Position numbers and translations under genes: made by a program. Of a DNA stretch of 64,000 nt, positions 44,130-56,118 are shown one piece after another. This DNA comes from Microstegium vimineum (taxonomy: Eukaryota > Streptophyta > Magnoliopsida > Poales > Poaceae). Every line of letters begins with the position of its first letter. The stretch's first letter is position 1. The stretch is from NCBI GenBank assembly GCA_022036555.1, contig CM039139.1, positions 9,808,262 through 9,872,261 of the forward strand. The letters run 5' to 3'. A model generated the notes under the pieces. That model was not told the DNA's origin and searched no databases. It was given only the letters and a program-made list of their open reading frames with translations.

Positions 44130-46560
44130 GTTCCCTCCTACGTCGTGGGTGAGCTGGTGGTTGATGCGTTCCTTAGGCGTGTTGCGGTGTTGGGTTCGAT
44201 CCCGTTTCGCAGGCCGCCGAGTTTGACCGAGGTTTATAAGAGGGAAAGGAAGCCCAGTATGAGGCGGAACTGCTGGGCCAAGTTGAAGCCGGCCCGGTCT
44301 GTAATCCCGGGCCTGTTTTAAGAGTCCCAAGCGTGTGCCACGGCCTAGTAGATAGTGCGTGCCAACGAGAGCGACGCGGGGGGCCCACTATACGCGAACC
44401 GAGCACGGGGAGTGGCACAGGAGCCAGTGACATTTTATCACCACACCATCCAATAGAATAGGGCCCTAGATTTCGTTTATCATCAAAGGATCGAGCACAT
44501 GGCCGTTGTCACATCATCTGATCGTCAAGACGACGCGTCCCACACACGCTTCGATTCTGCGGTTTCGGTTAGCGGTTGGTGGTGTGTGGTGCAACGCCCC
44601 ACACAACACAACACTGCCACGCGAAAGGAACGGTGTCCTCTCGGCTCTCGCCGTCGTCTTTGCTAGCTTTTCCGGCGAACCTATTCCGTGCAGTGACCAG
44701 TGATGCGGACGCTCGTTGGGCCCTTCGTCATCAGATTCGCAGCCCGTAACCTATTCCATCGTCGCGGTTTGCGGCCAAATATTCTCGCACCCAAACTACA
44801 CATCCGGCCCAGGGCCGGGATAGCGTACGTAGATAGATAGTAGAAATAATTCTGAGATGGAGGAGTGCCAAGGTAAGAGTGCCGACCACCATGCAGTGCA
44901 GGCAGAGGCAGGAACGAGATAAGCTGGGTGAGGCGCCAATTCATGCATTGAAGGAGCTCGATCGCCATCCATCCATCCTGCTCGTCTCCTGATGACCACC
45001 GCTAGACGGTGTCAAGAGAGATCAGAGTGAGGCTCTGGCTTTTGGCCGCTAGAAGGAGGGATAGTTCGGAGGAGGACACCACGTACATGAGGCTTTTGCC
45101 AAAGCTTCTGTGTTCTTTCTAGTCAAGCGTCGAGTTTAGTTTGTTCAGATGCATGGCGCGTCACTTCACTGTAGTCGATTGTTGAATTGAAGATTTTGAT
45201 GCTGGAATTCCTCAACAAGTTGGCTAGCGAAAGTGGGATAGGATCGACTATCGAGACTCAAAATCTTCTTATTTCTTAGTCTCCTTGCCTTTAGAATTTG
45301 TACGTATGTATTACGTACCTTGCGATAAAGTATAGTCTAAGTACTTTGTGTCTGTATTGAACGGTTATACTCATTTCATTCATAGATGTTGGAGGCCGGA
45401 GTTTTAAATTTGTTATGATCCTATAAAAACATAAAGTGCAGGCAGGAAAAGTCTATAGGAAAAGAGGAATTTTAAAGTTTTGTTCTATGAGAAAGGAATA
45501 TTCTTTATTCAGTCCTCTGTGTAATAAGCTGTACAATCAAACAAAACTACGAGTTTTAACTTTCAGCTGTGAAAAGCTAACAAATTGCAAACCAACAATT
45601 TTGTTCGCTCTTGGAAATAGCAAAATTATGTGCATCTCATTTTTTTTATCACAAAGGACAAATCCATATGACAAAAGCTAAGCACTAAGTCTCTTTTCTA
45701 AAGTTTTTTTTTAAAAAAAATACTTTTAAAAGACAACCACCTACGATCGGCAAAGGTATCCACGGTCGTTGTTTCTAATATATGACATTGCCCACTTTAT
45801 AATTGGTTAAACGCTCTTCTTTTGTAATTGGATACAAAAGCGAGTAAAGTAGGTAGCTCTGAAAATGACCGAAATTAGTAATATTTTATTTTTCTTATTT
45901 AGCATCGAATGATAAGAGTTCCCACTTGAATGGGATTACCACTGACTGGTTAGGCTAGAAATGGGTAGTGTGGACATCGCGTTACACGCGGCCATGAGGC
46001 TTCATGAATTACAATAACCGTGAGGATGGTCAATTACATGCAAAACATAGCATGTGTTTGGCAACTACATGAGAATGATGGAAATTAGTGACGAGAGACG
46101 GAAAATTAAAGTGGGAATTTCATTTTTTTAGTTCTATTTTTTTTTGTTCGGTTAATTAACAAAAAGAAATAAGAGAGGGAACTAAATAAAGAATTCATAT
46201 CCCCTGTTTGGTTCGTGGGTTTTTAGTATAAAATTATATGATAACTCATGGTGGGCATGATGATGCACTTATCTTCCACTAATAGTACAATTTTCACTCA
46301 ATTACCACCTTTATCCTCTCGGGAGTTATTGATGTCAGTTGGATCTCTAACCTTCCATTCTTCTTTCTCTACCGTAAGTTCCATTCAATATCCACAAAAC
46401 AAACCCAAAAAAAAAAAATTCTAAACTGCTACATCCAAACTCACATTCCATGTTATCAGTTACTCTAACCAGGCGTGCCACGATGATGAATGATGAGCCC
46501 TTCATGCTGAAACATACAATGTCCCCAAGGATGAGCTTCAACCTTATATTTTTGCAGTAG
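44130..46560. other. Intergenic, no gene recognised
   Basis: A GC-richer stretch (44130-45000) upstream of HSP70 is followed by AT-rich DNA with T and A runs. Short open frames have no recognisable features. A 16-bp direct repeat (AGTATTAGGACAGAA) at about 46577-46608 marks the left neighbourhood of the CACTA element. Confidence 0.45.
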
Positions 46561-47138
46561 GTGGGAGAGGTTCAAAGTATTAGGACAGAAAAGTATTAGG
46601 ACAGAAGATGGCATCATTCAGATGTTTCTATAGTTCCCATCGGTCGGTATAGATCTATGCCGACACTTATTTGGAGTCGCTGAAAGTGGCGTCGGTATAG
46701 CCTATCCCGACCGACATGTTTTTAGCGACCAACAGTCTAACGTCTTAGGAGGTATATATACCGACACATAGTTTGACGCTATAAATACTTTTAGCAACCA
46801 ACAGTGCAACGCAAAGTATTTATATAGATACAATATATATGCTACTAATCAACGATACATAACGAATCCCAAAATTATCTATTGTCAACGCACAAGCATT
46901 CAATACAATATACAGTAACATCATAAAACACACTAACATTGATTCATTCATATATGAGCTAGCCCAATATATGGCTAGTCAAATTTAACATCATACAAGT
47001 ACAAATACATTAAAAGCTCAAAGACACGAAGTTTGTGCATGAGCAAGCCATCAACATCCCTACCTCTACCTCATATGGCCAAAAATCAAACATTTACCAC
47101 TTGTGACCAAAACTTAGCTCACTAACACCTAGAGGTCA

Positions 47139-47267
47139 CTACTCAAATTTCAATAATTGTGAGCTCATAGTCTTATCTCTAATAGGTTCAAAACAAAACA
47201 CAGCTTTGATGAGCACTTTTAACTTGTTGACATCATCAGGTACACTGTCTAGCACCTTGCAGGATGG
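47139..47267 (-). CDS. Possible terminal exon inside the CACTA element, unknown product
   Basis: After an acceptor-like TTGCATTTCAG a 43-codon frame (PSCKVLDSVPDDVNKLKV ...) runs to a TAG at 47139-47141. It has no homopolymeric bias and looks like real coding sequence. I do not recognise the family. It could be the last exon of a chimeric transcript starting at the CACTA 5' exon (55529-55760). Confidence 0.3.
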   Translation of the reverse strand, partial: PSCKVLDSVPDDVNKLKVLIKAVFCFEPIRDKTMSSQLLKFE

Positions 47268-48106
47268 CTGAAATGCAATATGAATATCGAATTAGTAACA
47301 ACTTTTACCAAAGTTGGAAAAAGACAGCCAATCTGATCAACTCCAAGTGGTTCTCTAAAATTATAAGACAAATTCTATAAAAAGGAAAGTTCAATGTCCC
47401 AAACCATTGTAAATGGAATAAATAAGTAAATTGATAGTACCTAACTCAAACCAATATACAGATTTAGTATATGACCTAGCACAGTAACATATGTAAGATG
47501 ATGAATTGGCCTATACAAGATACACCATAAATACAAAAATTATAATCCAACCACAAGATTTGAGCAAAGCTTCTAAAATCAGACAAAACCGACACTGACA
47601 TTGGGCTCTCAGTTAATGAAATACTACCAACAGATGTTTGAGCAAAGTCTACCAACGCATTCTGTAATTCTACCAATAGAGTATGTAATGAAATTCTGCA
47701 GTTAATCGGCACTGAAAAAAATCAACAAGTGACACTGCTCATTTCAAGCAGCTCTAATTAAGAATATAAAGATTACATCTTTGTTGCTCTCAATTGAAAA
47801 CAATTAACTAGCTACCAGCCAACAAAAATATGTACTGAATATTTAATTGTTTAGATATTGTAGCTAGAAAGGGACATTTCACAAATATGAGGACTTGATG
47901 AGAGCTGCACCTTTGTCGACCTGCTTGTTTGCCTACCTGTTATTGGTGATGCAGGATTGCAGCCACAGGCTCCACATAACTGCTGCTGTGCTACAAACCG
48001 TCAATCAGCACTCCTCATTTCCTGCAACAGTAAGATGCAGTCTAGAGAAAGCCAAAAAAGTATACCAATTTTCCATTAACTTACAAGTATGCACTGGTTG
48101 CTGAAG

Positions 48107-48128
48107 ACACACACACACACACACACAA
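48107..48128. repeat. (AC)n microsatellite
   Basis: An uninterrupted AC dinucleotide run of about 11 units inside the CACTA element. Confidence 0.9.
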
Positions 48129-48582
48129 CTGCATAGAACCATCAATGAGAACCATTATCACTTCAGAAAAATTCAGTTGGAAAAAGATACAAGTTAGAAT
48201 CAGCTCAGATCACTTCCAAATCCCAATTAAGCTACCATAAACACCCAATTCAGATCATTCATGCATAAAAAACTATGGTGCCGTGGTAGTACTGTCTCTG
48301 CAATCATGCACGAGGACAGTAAACTGCTGCAACTCAAAATTCTCCCACCCAAACATGTCTGCATCCATAATGTGAGTCATGGCTTTCACAATGATCTCTG
48401 ATAGCCTGTATCAAAACCAATTTCCTAAGAAGAAGCACGTACCTCCATCTCCATATCCTTGACTGTAGCATGCCAACTTGCCAACCTGAAATGAAGGAAT
48501 TGCTCAATAAGACAGCAGGTCCTATTGGGGAAAACACACGCAAATCCTTTAACATTGACAGTATATGATGTAGGTGACATAC

Positions 48583-48654
48583 CATTTTACCTGTTGCAAG
48601 TATCAAAGCTGTGGTTTTTGGTTCTTTTATTCCCACGATGACTACCGAAAAACA
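48583..48654 (-). pseudogene. Captured exon of the TATA-binding protein gene inside the CACTA element
   Basis: A 24-codon open stretch bounded by an acceptor (CTGTACACAG) and a donor (GTATGT) encodes a peptide containing IKEPKTTALILATGKM. From memory of plant TBP, this matches the first direct repeat of the conserved core at about 16 of 24 positions, including EPKTTALI and GKM. The neighbouring TBP exons (upstream NLDCKLDLK, downstream VCTGAKSE) are not visible nearby, so this is a captured fragment, not a functional TBP gene. Changed residues include the Arg before the conserved Phe. Confidence 0.65.
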
Positions 48655-48821
48655 CTGTGTACAGATAAATGAGTCAACAACTCACATACGAACTACAGTA
48701 AAAGAGAGAAAATGTTGGCCATAAAAGCAAGGAATTTAGAACTAATAGCTAATTATACTGACAAGTAGATAACATATTAGGCACAAGCCTACTGAATAAA
48801 ATCTACAAATTCTGGATCTGC

Positions 48822-48898
48822 ACATAGCATAGAAGGTTGTCCATATATAAGAGCATAGAAGGTTGTCCATATATATATAAGAGCATAGAAGGAGCTGA
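48822..48898. repeat. Short tandem repeat of GAGCATAGAAGG units
   Basis: Three copies of GCATAGAAGG are spaced by GTTGTCCATATATA tracts of variable length within the CACTA element. Confidence 0.7.
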
Positions 48899-49135
48899 GG
48901 CTTTTGAATCTGAACCCATAAATTAGCCTGAAAATATTATAAGCTCCCAACTGTTCGATACCCATAAGAAAATTGCTCTGCAAAGACTAGACACGAAAAT
49001 TGGTGTTCTTGTACATATACATGGCTCTGCAACTACTTTATGCCTCTGCAGATCATTCAATTGCAAAGAATAGACACGAGTTCAATCTGCAACAAAATTC
49101 ATGCATGTTTGGAGAACCTTGGCATGAATCTGGAA

Positions 49136-49421
49136 TGTCACGCCCCCTTGCCGCCGCCCGTCGCCGGCGACGACGTGAGCAACACGGAGGTGCGACGACG
49201 AAGCAGGCCGGGAAAACCCCCGTGCCTTGGCTTCAGAGTTTTGTTTTCTGAAATAGCCTAGTGTTCCAGTTTCGATACACGAGCTCAAGTACTAGGCTCG
49301 ACCAGTCGCCAACGCAGCGGCCCCACAAGACAGACATACATCAAAGAAAACGTAAAGTACTTAATACGCCACCCACGGCTTCAGTCTTCCTCATGCCTGC
49401 TCTGCAGTTGACACCGTGACA
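49136..49421 (-). repeat. Left LTR (3' in element sense) of the chromovirus, 286 bp
   Basis: Bounded by TGTCACG and GTGACA. It lacks a 16-bp segment (TCGCGCAAGCTGGATC) present in the right LTR. The adjoining C-run at 49422-49437 is the polypurine tract on the element strand. Confidence 0.93.
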
Positions 49422-49439
49422 CCTCCCCCCCCCCCCTCG

Positions 49440-52400
49440 AGACGACGCTTGTCCCCAAGCGGGCGCAGCTGGGAAACGCTTCTTCAACACATAGTAGTCC
49501 TCCCATGTCGATGTAGCTGGAGGAAGGCCGGACCAAGAGACTCTGACCTGTGGAACGGCGGAGTTACCTTTTTTTGACGAGGCGGCGTTCCAGTATGCTC
49601 TGCGGTAGAGCTTGAGCTGTCTGAATGTCGGAGGTCATAGGAAGAGAGTCATACACAGGTGTAGCATCTGGAACAAATGGCTTCAACTGGGAAATGTGGA
49701 AGACGTTGTGGATTTGTGCGCTTGCGGGCAGCTGGAGTTTGTAAGAAACAACTCCAATTCGTTCCAGGACAATGTAAGGTCCGTAGTATTTCAAGGCCAA
49801 TTTTGGGTACTGTCGAGAAGCCACAAATGATTGTGTATAAGGCTGCAGTTTGAGAAGTACTTGATCGCCGACGACGAAGTGGAAGTCCTTGCGTTTGCGG
49901 TCAGCCAGCTGTTTCATGCGGTTCTAAGCTTTGGCCAGATGTTGTTTTAGAGATATTAGGTGGAACTCTCTTGTCTGTACCAGATCTTGGACTTCGGCAG
50001 GTGCCGTTGGAGAAGCAGCAGGAACTCTGCTCAAATTCGGGTCATACCCATAGAGGGCCTTAAAAGGGGAACAATCCAGGGCAGTGTGGTATGAAGAATT
50101 ATACTAGAGTTCTGTCAATGGGAGCCAATCCTTCCAAGTTGTAGGGGAAGCCTGGACAGAACAACGGAGATACATTTCGACACATTGGTTCACACGTTCT
50201 GTCTGGCCATCAGACTGTGGATGGTATGCAGTTGTGAAGTGGAGATCAACCTGGTATGCTTTAAAGGTTGCTTTCCAGAAGGCGCTCATGAATACTGTAT
50301 CCCTGTCAGTAACAATGGTTTTCGGAATACCATGCAATTTGACAATATGTTCCATGAAGACTTGAGCTATGGTTGCTATTGTGTAAGGATGCTTGATGGC
50401 AACGAAATGAGCATACTTGGTGAGTCTGTCCACTATGACCAAGATCACATTGTACCCCTGAGATTTGGGTAATCCTTCTACAAAATCCATAGATAGGTCC
50501 TGCCATGCTCCATCAGGTATTGACAAAGGCTGTAAGAGGCCCAAAGGATGTGTATTGCTGTGTTTGGATTGCTGACAGATGAGGCATTGTTTGATAAAGT
50601 CTTCTACATCTTTCCTCATTCCTTTCCAAGTGAAGTGTGGCTTTAGTTTGTGAAATGTCACTGCTATGCCAGAATGTCCACCTAAGGCACTAGAATGGCA
50701 AGAAGCAATTATCTTGGTCTGCAAGGCAGAATTATGACCAATCCATACCTTGTTATTGTGTCGAATTAAGCCTTTGTCAAGAGAAAAACCCTCAGAATTA
50801 GGACTGGAGACAGTCAATTGTTGGAGCAGCTCTTGTGCTTTGGAATCAGTTGCATAGGAATTGAGGACTTCCTGAATCCATGTTGGTTGGATAGAGGAGA
50901 CTGCTTGGATTGCAAAGAGGTGTGCCACTCTGGACAATGCATCTGCAACCACATTCTCCTTGCCTTTTCTGTATATGATTTTGAAGTCTAGGCCCATGAG
51001 TCTTGTCATGGCTTTCCTCTGTAGCTCAGAGTGGAGATTCTGCTCATTTAGATAAGCCAAGGATTTATGATAAGTGACAATAGTGAAAGTGCCTCTCTGG
51101 AGGTAGTGTCTCCATCTTTCCACTGCCATGATTAATGCTAAGAACTCTTTCTCATAGATGGACAAGGTTTGATGTTTAATGCCCAGAGCTTTGCTTAAGT
51201 AGGCAATAGGTTTGCCATGTTGGCTGAGCACTGCCCTAATGCCAGATTGACAAGCATCAGTCTCCACTGTAAATGGTTGCTAAAAATTTGGTAAAGCCAA
51301 CACTGGTGGTTGTGTCATAGCTGTTTTGAGTGCTTGAAAGGCCTCTTGTGCCTCTGGAGACCAAGCAAACTGCTTGAGCTTGAGAATATTTGTGAGTGGT
51401 CTAGAGATGAGACCAAAACCTTTGACAAAACGCCTATAGTACCCTATGAGACCTAGGAACCCTCTAAGTTCAGTCATTGTAGTTGGGACTGGCCAAGACA
51501 GCATATTTGCAATTTTTGTGGGGTCAGTAGAAACACCTTGGGCAGATATGATATGCCCCAGATACTCCAAACTAGGTTGGGCAAAAGAGCATTTGTTGTG
51601 TTTGAGGAACAGCTGGTTCTTCCTTAAGAGCTCAAAGACCTCTTGCAAGTGATTGGCATGATCATGCAGAGAAGGGTTGTAGATAAAAATGTCATCTAAA
51701 AACACCAAGACCGAGTGTCGGAGCAGGGGTTGAAGGATTTGGTTCATCAGACACTGAAGAGTTGCTGGGGCATTGGTGAGGACAAAAGGCATTACCTTTT
51801 ATTGGTAATGGCCCTGGTGAGTCTTGAAGGCAGTTTTATACTCGTCTTCTGGTTGCATTCTGACTTGGTGATATCCTGCTTTCATATCCAGTTTAGTGAA
51901 GAATTTGGCTCTAGCAAGCTCATCTAGGATCTCTTCAATCAAGGGCATTGGAAACCTGTTTTTGATAGTCAGATCATTTAGTTTTCTGTAATTGACACAG
52001 AGTCTCCATGAGCCATCCTTCTTTTTGACCAGCGGGACTGGAGAAGAAAATGGGCTTTGGCTATGATTGATTAGGCCTGATGTGAGGAGTTCTTGCACTT
52101 GAGATTCAATTTCTATTTTGTGGTGGGGAGAGTAGTGGTATGGTCGGCTGTTGATAGGTACAGCACCAGGCAGCAGTGGAATAGTGTGGTCATGGATTCT
52201 TTGTGGAGGTAGGGATGTAGGTGGATGGAAAATATCTGTGTATTGAGTGAGAAGGTGGTGGATGGGTTCAGGGTAAGGCTGATCTGTGGACTGGTTTTGT
52301 GGGTTTTGGGTGTGGAGGTGCTCTAGCAAGACACAAGCCCAAATGTCATTGCCTTGAGCTGATTTGTAAGTTTTTGGTGCAGAAATGGTGTTGATGTGTG

Positions 52401-54300
52401 ATGGAGGAGTGGTGATACCTTGTAGAGTGATGGGGTGACCCTTGTGGGTGAGGGTCATTGTCTTCTTATCCCAATCAAAAGACATGTGGGGGTGGTCTCT
52501 CAACCAATCATACCCCAGGATTGCATCATAGGGTTGCATATCTAACACTATCATGTTGATGGATAGAGTGTGTCCTTGACAGAGCCAGGTCATATCTTTA
52601 GCCATGAATTCTATAGTAATGGAATCCCCATTAGCCAATTGTACTGTCTTAGGCTGGATTGGGATCAATGGAATGTGGGCTATGTCCACAAAATGTTTGC
52701 TGACAAAGCTGTGGGAGCTGCCACTGTCCAGCAATATTAGCATTGTCTTGTCCTTTACTTTTGCTCTCAGTTTGAGGCATGCCAAAGTGTCTTTGGAGGT
52801 GAGTGCATTGAGGGATAGTTGGCAGAACTGTTCATGTAATTCATCTTCAGTTGCTAACTCATTAAGGACTTCATCAGACAATTCTCTTTGTAAGTCCAAG
52901 TCATTGACAGCTAGAGTGTTGGCCTGGGGCTTGTTTCTGTGTTTACAGATGGCCATGTGCCCAGGGACAAAGGGCTCACCACAATTGAAGCAGAGATTGT
53001 TAGTCCTTCTGTAGTCCCTAAGTTGCCTGTCTCTCCACAGAGAGGAGGATTGGTTGTGTGTAGGTGTTTCTGTCTTGGCCATATTGTAAGCTCTGGGTTG
53101 GTAGTTGTGTCTACCAAACTTGGGTCTGGAATTGGCCTGGATTTCCTCTTGCACTTTGGCCAATGTAGAAGCCCTGAGGACAGTGGGGGGCAAGTGTGCC
53201 TCGACCATGCCACCAAGATCATGTTTGAGGCCTTTGACATACTGTTGTGCAAAGAACAGATCATCATATCCTGCTTGATGCATAGTGATCTTATACTGAA
53301 GGTTCTGAAATTTGGTGGTATACTCATCCACCGAGGTTGTATGCCTGAGGTGAAGCAGATCATGCATGGCTGCTCAGAAATCATCAAAGCCAAACTCCTG
53401 TTCTATTTCATGACAAAAATGAGTCCAGCTTCGAAATTGTTGTTTCTGTTTGAAAGCTTGGTACCATCTTCCAACTTTTTCTTTTAGATGTACTCTGGCA
53501 GCTGTTACCTACATTCCTTCTGGAATCTTGTAGAGTTCAAAGTAGTCTGTGCATTTATCTAGCCACATCTTAGGGTCTTCTCCATAGAAGTCAGGAAAAT
53601 CCATCTTAGGCATAAGATGTTTGGGGATGGTATAATCTCTGTCAGGCTCCCTGTCTTTGGTAGTCATCCTGGGCAGATAAGGTGGATGATGAAATCTGTT
53701 GTGATGGCCAGGAAACTGCTCTTTGTCTTTCCTATCTTGTTTGGCAGAGAACTTGTGGTCGGCTTGCAGAGGTTGTGCTGAAGTGGTTGCCTTGTTGTGG
53801 TTGCCAGCTGCGAAAATGTTATCAAATGGTTGATCATTGAGCATGGAGTCTATGTCTGCTTCATCTAGTCTGGGCTCCTCATCAAACTGAGGTATTTGGT
53901 TGTTGTGGTGCTCTTGTTCCATTTGCCTGAGTGTGACCTTGCTGATGGCATCCCCATTGGCCTGAACTTGTTGGGTAATTGTGTGTTGCTCTCGACTGTA
54001 TTCATCCGTCACTGACCCATACAGATCCAATTGGGCTTTCATATGGTTTTGAGCAGTACTCATGTCAGTCATTTGACTGAACATCGTATCAAAATTCTTC
54101 TGTATCTGTTCCCATCGGTTGTTCTCTTCTTTAGACCGTCTTGTCATAGCTTCAATGATCAATTGAGTCTGGTTGGATGGAAAAGTAGATACCTTTCTTG
54201 ATGAAGCCAGTTGTGCTGAGCAGATGGTTTGGCCCGAAGCCTCCCCTTTGTCTCCCTGCTGAAGCACTGTCACCGCCTCCTGGGAAAGAGGCAAAGCCAA
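49440..54300 (-). pseudogene. gag-pol of the chromovirus with C-terminal chromodomain
   Basis: Single ancestral polyprotein frame. Gag (DFYGEDPKMWLDKCTDYFELYK) leads to a CCHC knuckle (CFNCGEPFVPGHMAIC), then protease LLDSGSS at 52710-52733, RT with KLDMKAGYHQ and the FLDD box near 51700, and RNase H (ETDACQSGIRAVLSQ). Integrase follows, with an H2C2 zinc domain and a core (MDFVEGLPKSQGY, TDRDTVF, SDGQTERVNQ). A chromodomain-like end (VSWSGLPP, STWEDYY) is at 49470-49560. Stops lie at 53509 (TAG), near 53372 (TGA), 51799 (TAA), 51280 (TAG), 50104 (TAG) and near 49925 (TAG). One extra A in the run at 49571-49577 shifts the chromodomain out of frame. Confidence 0.92.
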
Positions 54301-54872
54301 AGGAGTGGAACCTCAAGCTCTGGACTTTCCCCCGCCAATCGCCACCGCACAACAATCAGCTCTCGTGACTCCGGAATTTTACACGAAGACTTGCTCCGCA
54401 ACCCTTGTCACGACCAACTGCTGGCTAAAGAAGAAGAAAGCAACCAACTTCGGCTTGATCAGACTCTGTTTGTGCACCGCCTCCCAAACCAGAGTAGTGG
54501 ATCCGCCGGAAACAGGGTGTGCAAAAGGTGCGACTTGTGAGTATGGTGGAAGGCCGACTTAATCGACTTGCTAGGGTTACACGGATGCCGAGGCGAACCC
54601 AGTTCTACCCAAGGTAAGCCCTTTGGGACCTCCACTTGAGCACCTTGCCGGCGTAGTAGGAGATCACCGGCACCTAGGATTTATGACCCGTGGTTTGCGA
54701 CGGGGCTGCAACACTAGAAGAAGAAGAAGCTTACCCGTGCGATACGGAGTGGTGGAGGTGGTGGTGGTGGTGGTGGTGGTGGTGGGAGGTCGCCGCGCCT
54801 GATAGCTCGTGACGGATTCAAGCGAGAAAGTCTCCTTCCCCGCCGCGGATCGTAAGGCTTTTGATACCAAGT
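54301..54872 (-). other. 5' leader of the chromovirus
   Basis: Region between the 5' LTR and gag in element sense. It holds the primer-binding site at about 54859-54871 (TGGTATCAAAAGC on the element strand) next to the LTR and a (GGT)n run at 54751-54789 (ACC on the element strand). Confidence 0.6.
54751..54789. repeat. (GGT)n microsatellite
   Basis: About ten GGT units with one GGA interruption in the leader of the chromovirus. Confidence 0.9.
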
Positions 54873-55174
54873 TGTCACGCCCCCTTGCCGTCGCCCGTCG
54901 CCGGCGACGACGTGAGCTCGCGCAAGCTGGATCAACACGGAGGTGCGACGACGAAGCGGACCAGGAAAACCCCCGTGCCTTGGCTTCAGAGTTTTGTTTT
55001 CTGAAATAGCCTAGTGTTCCAGTTCTGATACACGAGCTCAAGTACTAGGCTCGACCAGTCGCCGACGCAGCGGCCCCACAAGACAGACATACATCAAAGA
55101 AAACGTAAAGTACTTAATACGCAACCCACGGCTTCAGTCTTCCTCATGCCTGCTCTGCAGTTGACGCCGTGACA
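54873..55174 (-). repeat. Right LTR (5' in element sense) of the chromovirus, 302 bp
   Basis: Pairs with 49136-49421 and carries the extra 16-bp segment at about 54918-54933. Confidence 0.93.
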
Positions 55175-55528
55175 TGGAAGCAGATAACGGGATGACTATA
55201 AAAAAATTAGCTAGATAAGCCTATATATTATGAATAAATAGGAACATCCACCAGATCTAAGGAGACAGAACCGTAGGTACGAATCTAGTAAAGGACATTG
55301 GATGTGCACAGGTAGGGCTGATAATCTTTGAAAAGGGTCACAGTTAGTAAGCAACAGAGGGCATCCACAAATTGGCTTAACAACATTACCTAATGTGAGA
55401 CCGCATAATAGGCAGCCGCGTGAGAGACACCGAGTTCAGACTGCCGGCAAAGACACCAAGCGCCGCCGCCTGGTGCAGGATCCGGGAGGGGGAGAAGGAC
55501 GGGAACGGATATCGGGAGAAGAACTTAC

Positions 55529-55760
55529 CCTCGTAGCGCCGCAGGCTGCACGGACCACTGGGCGCCGCCGCGGCCGCACGGACCGTCGAGCGTTGCTGCC
55601 GACGGCAGCCGTGATGCGCCACTAGCTGCAGGGAGCGAGATCCGGGAGGTGCAGAGGGTGAAACCTCAGAGCACGGGAGAGGGTTGGGCAAATGCGGCGG
55701 AGCTTGGTGGCGGCGGCGGAGGTTCTGATGGTGGCGGAGGAAGGGAGGAGTGACGAGAGT
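55529..55760 (-). promoter_or_regulatory. Probable 5' exon and promoter-proximal region of a CACTA-borne transcript
   Basis: A GC-rich segment of gene-start character ends at a strong donor (AGG/GTAAGTTC, border at 55528-55529) on the minus strand and begins about 360 bp inside the CACTA terminus. This fits a first, mostly non-coding exon of the transposon transcript, whose later exons would lie left of the chromovirus. No start codon can be fixed. Confidence 0.35.
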
Positions 55761-56118
55761 TTTTTTCTTTTTTATTTTTTTTACGGATTGAACGACTATG
55801 AATAGTTAGGGTTCCGAGAGGGAGGTATTTAGGCCTAGCAACTTTGCCGCCAACGGGTTTGTTTCATTTTCAGTTTCCCGCAAACGACTTTCTACCGTGC
55901 GCTGGATGTACCGACCGATAGTTCGTCTTTTTTACTGACCTATGCCGACCAAGGGTTTGACTTTACAGTCAAATATGTATACCGATCGACAATTCAACGC
56001 AAAAAGAACATTTAGCGACACTTGATCCGTGGGCCAACTATACCGGCAGATGGTTCAACGGTATTAGTATATCTATAACGACACACGTGTGACGCTATTA
56101 TGGGGTTGTGGTGTAGTG

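Larger units (their letters stand above)
49136..55174 (-). mobile_element. Reina-like chromovirus (Ty3/gypsy), full length, 6.04 kb
   Basis: Short LTRs (286 and 302 bp) starting TGTCACGCCC and ending CCGTGACA are flanked by a perfect 5-bp duplication TGGAA (49131-49135 and 55175-55179). In element order: LTR, an initiator-Met-type primer site (TGGTATCAAAAGC), gag, protease, RT, RNase H, integrase with chromodomain, a C-rich (polypurine on the element strand) tract and LTR. Short LTRs plus a chromodomain suggest the Reina clade. The LTRs differ by about 9 substitutions and one 16-bp indel. Confidence 0.93.
46620..56118 (-). mobile_element. CACTA (En/Spm) DNA transposon, non-autonomous, interrupted by a chromovirus
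   Basis: The right end reads, on the minus strand, CACTACACCACAACCCC, a canonical CACTA terminus, at 56102-56118. Subterminal DNA on both sides (46640-46830 and 55900-56100) is full of short repeats around CGGTATA/TATACCG and AGCGAC/GTCGCT. The left terminus does not show an intact CACTA repeat, so the left boundary is approximate. Subtracting the chromovirus at 49136-55174 leaves about 3.5 kb. No TnpD-like transposase was found. The interior instead holds gene fragments on the minus strand. Confidence 0.75.

Noticed and set aside
43560..44330. Minus-strand frame of 256 codons across the HSP70 promoter
   Set aside because: It overlaps HSP70 exon 1 in another frame and runs through the heat-shock elements and TATA-like box; no recognisable domain.
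46560..46660. Left CACTA terminal repeat
   Set aside because: Subterminal repeats are present but no CACTA terminus was found, so only an approximate left border is given.
48583..48654. A functional TBP gene at this site
   Set aside because: Only one exon is recognisable, with changed core residues, and it sits inside a CACTA element.
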